Position numbers and translations under genes: made by a program. Of a stretch of 9,440 nucleotides of DNA, positions 1 to 5,378 are shown piece after piece. Position 1 is the first letter of the stretch. Each line of letters begins with the position of its first letter. The stretch spans positions 1-9,440 of the forward strand of contig JADYZI010000319.1 of NCBI GenBank assembly GCA_020853255.1, in the 5' to 3' direction. The notes below the pieces were generated by a model. The model searched no databases. It was given only the letters and a program-made list of their open reading frames with translations, and was not told the origin of the DNA. This DNA is from Acidobacteriota bacterium (GTDB taxonomy: Bacteria > Acidobacteriota > Blastocatellia > Pyrinomonadales > Pyrinomonadaceae).

Positions 1-462
1 CTTCCATAAGTATTTTGATCTTGCATTCGGAAATATCAGCTCCGGATGATGGTCCGCAATTACATCGTGAAGCGTCAGCAAAACCTTGGTCCTATTGAAG
101 ATCGGGAAATACGAATAAACAGCAGGAAAGAAAAATACGTCAACTTTGTGTTTCGACACCGCACGGCTCATTGCCCAAAGGTCGGACAATGACCGCCGTC
201 CGCCGGCGGCAGCGGCTTTGACCTGGGAGAACTCAGTTTTTGCTGTGATCTTTTCTACCCGATCCGGAATGTCATCAACATCAGTAGTTTCGCTGTCAAT
301 AAAAAAGAGATATTCGTTGCGGCCGTCGATCTCGAGCAGGGACTGGAGCAACTCTCTCGTGAAGCGTCCGAAGCCTCTCCGATTACCCCAACAACATGCG
401 TCGATTCCTATTTGCACGTATGCGCGAACCCTGGCGGATGCAATTCCGCACGCACCCGCCAC
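1..462 (-). CDS. Glycosyltransferase family 4 (GT-B fold), N-terminal part, cut by window edge
   Basis: This reading frame is open from a GTG at 462 to the window edge (154 codons, no stop). It begins close to the pattern of GT4 glycosyltransferases: IGIDACCW, then GFGRFTRELLQSL (the usual form is IGIDAR..GIGRYTREL). After that come an acidic variable stretch and LLTLHDVIADHHPE, the typical HD-containing strand and loop of the N-terminal Rossmann domain. The C-terminal sugar-nucleotide-binding domain would lie beyond position 1. Such enzymes transfer a sugar from an NDP-sugar during exopolysaccharide or lipopolysaccharide assembly at the inner face of the membrane. There is no ATG near the start. 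GTG 462 has AAGGA 8 nt upstream. GTG 417 would give an N-terminus (VQIGIDA) that fits the family better but has only AGGG at 11 nt. The gene follows the membrane-protein gene by 23 nt in one operon. Donor and acceptor sugars cannot be told. Confidence 0.8.
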   Translation of the reverse strand, partial: MAGACGIASARVRAYVQIGIDACCWGNRRGFGRFTRELLQSLLEIDGRNEYLFFIDSETTDVDDIPDRVEKITAKTEFSQVKAAAAGGRRSLSDLWAMSRAVSKHKVDVFFFPAVYSYFPIFNRTKVLLTLHDVIADHHPELIFPNARSKYLWK

Positions 463-485
463 CAATATGGTCCTTATCGTCTTAT

Positions 486-848
486 TTAGTTGGAACGGAA
501 GGAGGCAACCCAGTTATATACAAACGCCACAAAGAGGCCAACGATGTAGCCAGTAACAAAAAGGTATAGAGCCCCGATCAGACTGCCAATAAAGGAGACC
601 GAATAGCCAAGTAGAAACTGATCAAGCAGCCCTAAATGTGGCCCGACGACCTCGCCGCCCTTGAATACTAGAAAATTTGTAGCAGCAAATATCCCCAGTG
701 CCGCGGTCAGCCCGATCACGAAACCAAGAATATGTCCGTTCAGCCGCACAACGGCTCTGCGGATGATCTCTTCTTCCGGTTCGGTCGGCTTATTTTCTGA
801 GTACTCCAAGTCTGAGTACGACGGATCAACTTGGTTTTGTATAGACAT
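486..848 (-). CDS. Small two-helix membrane protein, paralogue of the protein at 2366-2749
   Basis: I do not recognise a named family. The product is 120 residues. An acidic, proline-containing cytosolic-type N-terminus (about residues 1-30) is followed by a hydrophobic helix at about 40-62, a conserved polar loop with KGGEVVGP, and a second helix at about 85-112. The loop and both helix borders match the protein at 2366-2749 closely ([16 protein letters not shown], then GY.VSF.GS.IG). This points to a shared family rather than two unrelated hydrophobic peptides. ATG 848 lies 4 nt after the flavoenzyme stop, which suggests translational coupling. A TTG at 860 would overlap that gene by 8 nt and is the alternative start. 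A role in the glycan pathway is inferred from its place between a flavoenzyme and a glycosyltransferase. Confidence 0.8.
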   Translation of the reverse strand: MSIQNQVDPSYSDLEYSENKPTEPEEEIIRRAVVRLNGHILGFVIGLTAALGIFAATNFLVFKGGEVVGPHLGLLDQFLLGYSVSFIGSLIGALYLFVTGYIVGLFVAFVYNWVASFRSN

Positions 849-852
849 CGGG

Positions 853-2349
853 CTATGCAATTCTCTTTGGAACCAATGGCTGAGTCGAGCTCACGATCGC
901 GAGATCTTTCGCTTCCTGTTCAGTGATCTCTTCGTGGTACTCATTATCAACATTTACACCCCAGACGTCATAGTTTGCGCCCAGAATGTTTTTGACCGAT
1001 AGCATTGCGGTAAGCATTGAGTGGTCCTGATTGTTGTATTTGTGCATGCCATTCCGGCCGACAAGATACAAATTCGGCATTCCCGCCAAAAACTCACGTA
1101 TCGTGTTAACCGCATCGACGTAAACGTCGTCATAAACCGGGTATGCTTTTGGCATTCTGACCACCGACCCGTCCTCGAAATCCTTTGGATCGATCAAGCC
1201 CAGCAGGCCCAATTCTTTAACGCCAAGGTTGATCAGGTCGTTGTCGGTCATGGTCCAAAGGCCATCGCCTTCAAAACAAAAGTACTCCAGGCCGAGGCAG
1301 GTCTTGTTCGGATCAGGTACCATGCTCGGGCTCCAGTTTTTGAAGTTTTGAATTCTGCCCACCTTAACGTCGGGATCGTGGATGTAGATCCAGTTATCCT
1401 GAAACAGGTCTGGTTTGTCGATAATGAGGGAAACCGTTAAAAAGTCGCGGTAGCCTAGTTTGTCAGCCGCCTCCAACACATAGGCCGGCGGAGTAGGTTC
1501 CATTTTTCTGACCAGCTCGCGCATGGGCATGCTGCTGATAAAATCAGAGCCTTCGATCCGCTCTCTAGTTCCGTTAAGCCCGGTCTCCAGGGCTGTCACG
1601 CGGCCACGCGTCCAATAGATCTTCTCGACATTGGATTCCATCTTCAGCTCGCTTCCACGTGCTTGAATATCGTCGGCCACGATCTCCCACATCATTCCAG
1701 GGCCCTTTTCCGGATAATCGAACGCGTCGATCAGTGTCTTGATGACTTCGCCCTTCTGCTTGACCTGACTCGCGAGTAGAGCATTTCTGATCGTCGCAAT
1801 AAGTGAGAGACCTTTGATCCTCTGCGCGGCCCAGTCCGCGGAGATCTCGCTACACGGCATTCCCCAAACCTTTTCGGTGTAGGTCTTGAAGAAGGTATGG
1901 TACAAACGCTTGCCGAAACGATTGCTGATCCAATCTTCGAACGAACGTTCCGGCTTGATCGGAAACATCTGTGCTTTGGCGTAGCTGCACACCATCGAGA
2001 TACAATTCCACAGGCCGAGTCCAAGAAGAGCGTTGGTCGCCTTAAGCGGATAGAAGAAGAATTTCTTGTTGTAGTAGATCCGGGACAACCTCGAACGCCG
2101 GAGAAAGCGCTTTTCACCCAGGACCTTGAGCCACATATCATTGACCGCCTTGACCTTGGTAAAGAACCGGTGTCCGCCGATGTCGAAGAGATACCCTTTG
2201 TAATTTACGGTGCGCGAAATTCCACCGACCACATCATCTTTTTCAAGGACGACGGACTGAATGCCCTCATTGCAAAGTTCATAAGCCGCCGTCAGTCCGG
2301 CCGGTCCGGCTCCGATTATTACCACTTTCTTCTGGTTTGGTTCTTGCAT
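853..2349 (-). CDS. FAD-dependent oxidoreductase, UDP-galactopyranose mutase / protoporphyrinogen oxidase-like
   Basis: The 498-residue protein opens with a dinucleotide-binding fold: [10 protein letters not shown] (GxGxxG at 13-18) and an acidic residue at strand 2 (LEK, Glu36) for the adenosine ribose. VGGISRT and DIGGHRFF (about 56-63) follow, and the latter is typical of the UGM/HemY-like flavoprotein superfamily. Near the C-terminus [19 protein letters not shown] is the closing FAD-contact segment. Members of this group are often found in surface-polysaccharide clusters. Whether this one contracts a sugar ring, oxidises a sugar nucleotide or does something else is not shown by sequence. 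I chose ATG 2349, 16 nt after the upstream stop, because it puts the flavin-binding strand at the usual distance from the N-terminus. A TTG at 2379 would add ten residues that overlap the upstream gene. No transmembrane segment is obvious. The gene lies between two paralogous membrane-protein genes. Confidence 0.87.
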   Translation of the reverse strand: MQEPNQKKVVIIGAGPAGLTAAYELCNEGIQSVVLEKDDVVGGISRTVNYKGYLFDIGGHRFFTKVKAVNDMWLKVLGEKRFLRRSRLSRIYYNKKFFFYPLKATNALLGLGLWNCISMVCSYAKAQMFPIKPERSFEDWISNRFGKRLYHTFFKTYTEKVWGMPCSEISADWAAQRIKGLSLIATIRNALLASQVKQKGEVIKTLIDAFDYPEKGPGMMWEIVADDIQARGSELKMESNVEKIYWTRGRVTALETGLNGTRERIEGSDFISSMPMRELVRKMEPTPPAYVLEAADKLGYRDFLTVSLIIDKPDLFQDNWIYIHDPDVKVGRIQNFKNWSPSMVPDPNKTCLGLEYFCFEGDGLWTMTDNDLINLGVKELGLLGLIDPKDFEDGSVVRMPKAYPVYDDVYVDAVNTIREFLAGMPNLYLVGRNGMHKYNNQDHSMLTAMLSVKNILGANYDVWGVNVDNEYHEEITEQEAKDLAIVSSTQPLVPKRIA

Positions 2350-2365
2350 TGGGATGTTGAGAGAT

Positions 2366-2749
2366 CTACGGATTGTCAATGTAATCGTTCACGGCGGATA
2401 GACTTCCTTTCAGCCGCAAGATGAACATATAGGCCGACAGGACCAGATTTCGGATCGTCGCGATCAGCCAGCCAAGAATGAAGCCTGCGATCATTCCATA
2501 AACGAGCCCGATGATGCTTCCGCCAAACGATACTTCATACCCGACGAAATACTGGCTAAGAAGGGCAAGATTAGGACCAACCACTTCGCCGCCTTTGTAG
2601 ATGAGGACATTAGTGGCCACGAAAATAAGCATTCCGGACAGCAGCCCGATCGAAATCCCAAGGGCGATTCCATCCAATTTTGCAAGGGAGGAAATAATGA
2701 TCGCATCCGTGGAACTTATATTTCCGTTAGGAGTTTGATTTGTGGGCAT
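2366..2749 (-). CDS. Small two-helix membrane protein, first gene of the glycan-type operon
   Basis: The 127-residue protein has a polar Ser/Asn/Thr-rich N-terminus, a helix at about 28-51, a loop carrying [16 protein letters not shown], and a second helix at about 74-98. A more basic, amphipathic C-terminal stretch ends DYIDNP. It is paralogous to the product at 486-848 and keeps the same loop, but lacks that protein's acidic N-terminal segment and has a longer C-terminus. The start ATG 2749 has only a weak ribosome-binding sequence. The gene is the first of four closely spaced minus-strand genes, so any promoter should lie in the long gap to its right (2750 onwards). The function is unknown. 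A role as a membrane partner of glycan assembly or export is inferred from context only. Confidence 0.8.
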   Translation of the reverse strand: MPTNQTPNGNISSTDAIIISSLAKLDGIALGISIGLLSGMLIFVATNVLIYKGGEVVGPNLALLSQYFVGYEVSFGGSIIGLVYGMIAGFILGWLIATIRNLVLSAYMFILRLKGSLSAVNDYIDNP

Positions 2750-3198
2750 CCAAATGTCCGTTTCGATTTAGCGCATGTTCGCGGTTTTCGAGATCATGGA
2801 TCAAGACCGACATAGCTCTGCAGCTCAGTGGTTTGGCCACCGATAACCCGACAGGGAAGTCTCGCAATGAGACACCGCGACAACACCATTGCGGCGTAAA
2901 ATGCGGCGAAGTTTAGGTTCCCTGTAAGCCAATCTGCGCCCAAGCGAACGGCACTTCCGTCCCACACGGCTCATTATCAGGGCAAAATCGTCTCTTAAGT
3001 ATGAAAACAATAGCGTGCTGGAGGCGAGAAAGAATCGAATAAACGTACAATATGCCGTAGTCAAACAGGGGCTAACCTGCGCCCTTGACAGGGATGTTTG
3101 TGCCTAACGAGGGGCTCAATTGCCCGACCATCCGACAGGATTTGCCAAGTGTGCAGATTAATGGCCGATGATTCTGGGGGCAATTCTAAGCGCGGTAA
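2750..3198. other. 449-bp gap without a supported gene; presumed leader and promoter region of the left operon
   Basis: I see no convincing coding sequence here on either strand. The longest minus frame (2825-3064) is basic, low in coding character and matches nothing I know. The operon starting at 2749 must be driven from this gap or from further right. A weak sigma-70-like pair on the minus strand is TTGACT (3064-3059) with TATTCG (3041-3036) at 17-nt spacing; the -10 match is poor. A short stem GTCTC/GAGAC with a 5-nt loop occurs near 2862-2876. Neither is strong enough for its own entry. The gap could also be decayed coding DNA, since a gene remnant lies directly beside it. Confidence 0.4.
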
Positions 3199-3405
3199 AG
3201 ATTCTTTGGATACGCGAATGCCAACTATCGTCGAATCGCCGCCCTCGGCGTTCCGTCAAACCCGATCTTTGTCGAATCAGACGAAACCGGCCCGCGGCCA
3301 AGCTATCGCTATCGGGTTGAGGCAGGCAAGCGATCATTCCTCTGGCGATTGTCGGTCAATGACGAAGGTATGATTTCAGACCTCAATCTGGATGAGGAAG
3401 AATAG
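3199..3405 (+). pseudogene. Orphan C-terminal fragment of a lost gene
   Basis: This plus-strand frame runs 68 codons from just after a TAA (3196-3198) to TAG (3403-3405) and reads like real protein: YRRIAALGVPSNPIFVESDE, then a YRYRVEAGKRSFLWRLSV segment and NDEGMISDLNLDEEE. The alternating pattern and the closing DEG.IS.L resemble the small beta-rich domain at the end of some secreted serine hydrolases, but I cannot name the family with confidence. There is no ATG, GTG or TTG before the conserved part, and the same frame upstream is full of stops (3169, 3187, 3196), so an intact gene cannot be built. It ends 10 nt from the end of the convergent HNH gene. The best reading is a 3' remnant left by a deletion or insertion at this border. 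Confidence 0.5.
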
Positions 3406-3415
3406 CCGCAGAAGG

Positions 3416-3859
3416 CTAGTGCTCGGTAATCAGCAAAATGGCAGATTCGCTCAAATACCGTCCGCTGCGGCTCAGTGCTTTGCGTTCCATGATTCGATCT
3501 GGATGGTTCATCTGAAGTATCCGCACGGTTGCTTCACCGATATCTGTTGAGACTTCGATGGTAGCTCCGTTTAGACGAAAATGATCGTTCCATCGATCAG
3601 TTCTCGGATTGAAAAGCCGGATCAAATCGTCAGTGTCCGGTTTCAGGCTCGCAATGTCGCTTCCCTTGAAGCGGTTGCAGTAAACGCATGCAAACGCAAG
3701 ATTGTCCAAGTCAGATGAACCCCCGTGTTTCCGACTGATAATGTGTTCGACCTGAAATCTGAAGTACGCATCCTCTTCAGCTATCAGACAGTATTCGCAA
3801 ACGAAGTTAGCGCGGCTTGCAACAATTTGGCGGGTTTCAGGACCGATACTATTACTCAT
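3416..3859 (-). CDS. HNH endonuclease-family protein
   Basis: The 147-residue protein carries a zinc-ribbon-supported HNH (beta-beta-alpha-metal) nuclease core. CEYC is at 21-24, VEHI at 38-41 with the presumed metal/catalytic His39, HGG at 45-47, the middle Asn in DNLAF at about 53, and CVYCNRFKG at 58-66. The four cysteines would hold the structural metal. The C-terminal part (LFNPRTDRWNDHF onwards, from about 82) is a tail often seen in stand-alone HNH proteins of this type and may bind DNA. The ATG overlaps the end of the upstream gene at 3852 by 8 nt, so the two are very likely made from one transcript with coupled translation. Possible roles are a mobile or restriction-type nuclease, a repair nuclease, or the active half of a toxin-antitoxin-like pair. 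Sequence alone does not decide. Confidence 0.88.
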   Translation of the reverse strand: MSNSIGPETRQIVASRANFVCEYCLIAEEDAYFRFQVEHIISRKHGGSSDLDNLAFACVYCNRFKGSDIASLKPDTDDLIRLFNPRTDRWNDHFRLNGATIEVSTDIGEATVRILQMNHPDRIMERKALSRSGRYLSESAILLITEH

Positions 3860-4094
3860 TCGGCAAAAAATCGCGGGCGCGAGCCTTTGCCAGCCGCATC
3901 AGGTGTTCCAACTGGAGAAAGTGGTCGAGTTCGGATCGTTCGGCGGTTGAGAGTTCACCCTCTTTTTCGAGAGCCAGCAGGCCCTCAACGCGACTCTGAG
4001 CTGACTCCGACGGGCGAAATGCGATGACGTTCTGCGGGGTCGTTCCGGCCGCGATAAAATCTACAACTTCTTCGTAAACTTTGAGCGAATTCAT
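3852..4094 (-). CDS. Small helical protein paired with the HNH nuclease
   Basis: The 80-residue product has no membrane segment or signal peptide. It looks mostly helical and charged: IAAGTTPQNVIAFRPSE at about 14-30, then LLALEKEGELSTAERSELD and the helix LEHLMRLAKARARDF near the end. From memory, short proteins with this AAGTTP..VI.FRPS and LEHL.RLAKARA pattern occur directly upstream of stand-alone HNH genes in other bacteria, so the pairing seems conserved, though I cannot search for it. Its stop overlaps the HNH start. An antitoxin or regulatory partner is an inference from size, order and overlap. The ATG at 4094 has no clear Shine-Dalgarno sequence; the gap of 41 nt to the right shows no strong promoter. 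Confidence 0.72.
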   Translation of the reverse strand: MNSLKVYEEVVDFIAAGTTPQNVIAFRPSESAQSRVEGLLALEKEGELSTAERSELDHFLQLEHLMRLAKARARDFLPNE

Positions 4095-4135
4095 AGCAAG
4101 AACAGGATACTCCGAAACAGGAGATTAATCACGCC

Positions 4136-4588
4136 CTACTTTGTAGCACCAAAACTACAGTCATCAATACCGGAGGGTCGCATATGCAAGACCAGCATTG
4201 TCTTTCGAGAGACAAAGGGCGAGCTTACTTGACGAACGCGCACATTGACAGGGCATAGATAGTCGTAATCGAGTCTGCCTACAAGCCGATAGCTTCCTTT
4301 GCCGGTCTTCTCGAAGCGAAAGTATCCGCTCTCATCGGTAACGGTCTGAGCGACGAACCTATGGTCTTTCTCAGTAAATAGTGCTATGCGAACGCTTGGA
4401 ACTGCTACGCCGTTTGAATCGATCGCGCGGCCATGAAGCGAGCGCAATGAAATCGTCGGGCTGTCGATCATCCTACGATTGATATACTCGACACGTTTCG
4501 GTCGATCTACGTTTGCGTCCTGCGCAGCATGGGGCAACGAGCAGAGAACGACCAATGAAACGAGGCACAAAATACGTATCATCCTCAT
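4136..4588 (-). CDS. Secreted protein with a carboxypeptidase-regulatory-like domain
   Basis: The 150-residue product begins with a Sec-type signal peptide (basic MRMIR, hydrophobic core to about 18, likely cut after HAA at 20-22). The mature part holds one beta-sandwich of the carboxypeptidase regulatory-like type: LHGRAIDSNGVAVPSVRIAL at 51-70, then TVTDESGYFRFEKTGKGSYRL at about 82-102, which is the usual V.G.V.D..G.P...V.....G.....T...G.F.F pattern. Two cysteines in the mature chain (112 and 144) could form a disulphide. There is no catalytic motif; such domains usually serve binding or assembly outside the cytoplasm. ATG 4588 is preferred because the sequence CTGATGAG around it (4591-4584) is the same as around the start of the gene after full-length clpA. 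ATG 4606 would add six residues. It lies directly after the orphan clpA tail. Confidence 0.75.
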   Translation of the reverse strand: MRMIRILCLVSLVVLCSLPHAAQDANVDRPKRVEYINRRMIDSPTISLRSLHGRAIDSNGVAVPSVRIALFTEKDHRFVAQTVTDESGYFRFEKTGKGSYRLVGRLDYDYLCPVNVRVRQVSSPFVSRKTMLVLHMRPSGIDDCSFGATK

Positions 4589-4611
4589 CAGTGAAAATAA
4601 AAACATAAGAG

Positions 4612-4785
4612 CTATTCGGTGACATTGATCTTACGTTTCTCGTTGAGATCGAGTTGCAACCCGTTCTCATCCGTCTCAACCAAAACACTTCCGCCATTCG
4701 CCAATTTCCCGAACAAGATCTCATTCGCCAGCGACTGTTTGATCTTGTCGTGGATGAGGCGCGACATTGGGCGGGCGCGGATCAT
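4612..4785 (-). pseudogene. Detached 3' fragment of clpA (second copy of the ClpA C-terminus)
   Basis: Codons from about 4780 to the TAG at 4612 encode RPMSRLIHDKIKQSLANEIL, then FGKLANGGSVLVETDENGL, which is the C-terminal small domain of AAA+ module 2 of ClpA. It parallels residues 707 onward of the full ClpA in this window. The match begins just after the sensor-2 GAR of the full protein and fades in the last ~15 codons (LNEKRKINVTE against LSQKEQAEKVD). No ATPase motifs are present, so it cannot work as an unfoldase. An ATG at 4785-4783 overlaps the stop of the DUF2442 gene in an ATGA arrangement and would allow a 57-residue peptide to be made. Whether it is made is unknown. The full frame is intact, with no stop or frameshift. 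Confidence 0.85.
4656..4778 (-). repeat. Direct repeat of the clpA 3' end (copy; partner at 6158-6280)
   Basis: These 123 bp align without gaps to 6158-6280 with 12 mismatches by hand count (about 90% identity), at an offset of exactly 1502 bp. Identity stops abruptly at 4779 on one side, where the DUF2442 gene ends, and fades gradually on the other side toward the stop codon. Eight of the 12 differences are silent; the other four change three residues (Glu to Asp, Pro to Ser by two bases, Ala to Thr). Confidence 0.9.
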
Positions 4786-5057
4786 GTGGCCTCGATCACA
4801 AGTGGATTTGGTGCAGGTGCACCGCGAAGCAGACCCGCGGTGCTTAAGTCCTCGTCGATTTCTTCCCAATGGATGCCATAGCCGCCGCCGCTGATCTGCC
4901 AGTTCTTCCTTTGTTCAGCGGTCGCATTCAGTAGCCGCGGGTACCAGACAAGTGGCACGCTGATCGTTCGGCCATCCATTAGGCGAGCGCTTAGTTCGTC
5001 CTCGTTAACTTTCACGTCAACGACCCGCTCATCTGTTACTGCTGCCAAAATACTCAT
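4782..5057 (-). CDS. DUF2442 domain protein
   Basis: The 91-residue protein shows the DUF2442 pattern: VVDVKVNEDELSARLMDGRT at 12-31, the VPLVWYPRLLNATAEQR block at 34-50, W53, then GIHWEEIDEDLSTAGLLRG at 61-79. Such proteins are small, cytosolic and very often encoded right after a DUF4160 gene. The pair has been regarded as toxin-antitoxin-like, with no proven reaction. ATG 5057 is chosen over a longer frame because GGAGG (5068-5064) lies 6 nt upstream and the family begins here. The start lies inside the old 3' end of the broken DUF4160 gene. The residues after APAPN (PLVIEAT) reach the stop at 4782, a few bases before the orphan clpA tail begins, so the C-terminus may have been altered by the junction. 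Confidence 0.88.
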   Translation of the reverse strand: MSILAAVTDERVVDVKVNEDELSARLMDGRTISVPLVWYPRLLNATAEQRKNWQISGGGYGIHWEEIDEDLSTAGLLRGAPAPNPLVIEAT

Positions 5058-5265
5058 TCCACGCCTCCAGCAAAACACGCCTATTATCCTAAACGATTCC
5101 CTCAATTCGTCTCAATTCGCGCGAATTGAATCCTCGGCTACGAGCAAGGGAAACTGGGTGCAACCAAAACTTGCTGTCACGGTCAATGTCAACATGGGGT
5201 GGTTCATTCGGTTCATGACTATAAAAGTAAAGGCGATACGCTCCAAATCTCAAAACTGTCGGCAT
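5029..5265 (-). pseudogene. DUF4160 gene interrupted by an in-frame TAG
   Basis: From ATG 5265 the frame reads MPTVLRFGAYRLYFYSHEPN, EPPHVDIDRD, KFWLHPVSLARS and ELRRIEGIV, the clear DUF4160 pattern. It then meets TAG at 5091-5089. Past that codon the same frame continues as DNRRVLLEAWNEYFGSSNR and stops with TGA at 5031-5029. LLEAWNEYF is the normal C-terminal end of the family, so one substitution has cut a gene of usual length (78 sense-equivalent codons) to 58 residues. The family usually has HVH where this copy has HVD, and the stretch before KFWL is short, so other changes may have come with the loss. TAG is a normal stop for several neighbours (clpA, HNH, the flavoenzyme), so recoding is unlikely. 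The original end overlaps the DUF2442 start by 29 nt. Confidence 0.82.
5064..5068 (-). promoter_or_regulatory. Strong Shine-Dalgarno of the DUF2442 gene
   Basis: GGAGG lies 6 nt before ATG 5057, inside the former DUF4160 coding end. It settles the start choice and means the DUF2442 gene can be translated even though ribosomes now stop early in the broken upstream gene. Confidence 0.75.
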
Positions 5266-5346
5266 AGTTGCGAGGTGAACGACCAAATTGTAGATTCAGA
5301 AACGTATCGAAATGACAACGCCGCTTTCCAATTTAAGGCCTAGGCT

Positions 5347-5378
5347 GTAATCGCCGATTCTAAAAGGCCGGCGATTAC
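5347..5378. repeat. Perfect 10-bp inverted repeat (hairpin) after the secreted-protein gene
   Basis: GTAATCGCCG (5347-5356) and CGGCGATTAC (5369-5378) pair without mismatch around a 12-nt loop. In minus-strand reading the hairpin begins at the base right after the TAG of the gene at 5379-6107. No T-run follows on that strand, so it is not a classic intrinsic terminator. It may be a 3'-end stabilising or Rho-linked structure, or a REP-like repeat unit. AGGCCTAGGC-type palindromic sequence lies next to it. Confidence 0.6.

Noticed and set aside
2825..3064. 79-codon minus-strand frame in the large gap
   Set aside because: Basic, no recognisable pattern, no ribosome-binding site; more likely untranslated leader or decayed DNA.
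2862..3140. GACAGG-type short repeats at about 2850, 3086 and 3133
   Set aside because: Only 6-7 bp, uneven spacing; no CRISPR-like or iteron-like order.
3098..3373. 91-codon plus-strand frame starting ATG at 3098
   Set aside because: Composition is not protein-like, and the overlapping frame 3199-3405 has clear protein character instead, so this is its shadow.
4786..4869. N-terminal extension of the orphan clpA tail reading upstream to 4869
   Set aside because: These bases are the DUF2442 coding end in another frame; the translation (many Arg and Cys) is not ClpA-like.
5089..5091. TAG in DUF4160 as a recoded or read-through codon
   Set aside because: TAG ends several normal genes here (clpA, HNH, flavoenzyme, both secreted-gene neighbours), and no recoding structure is evident; a nonsense mutation is simpler.
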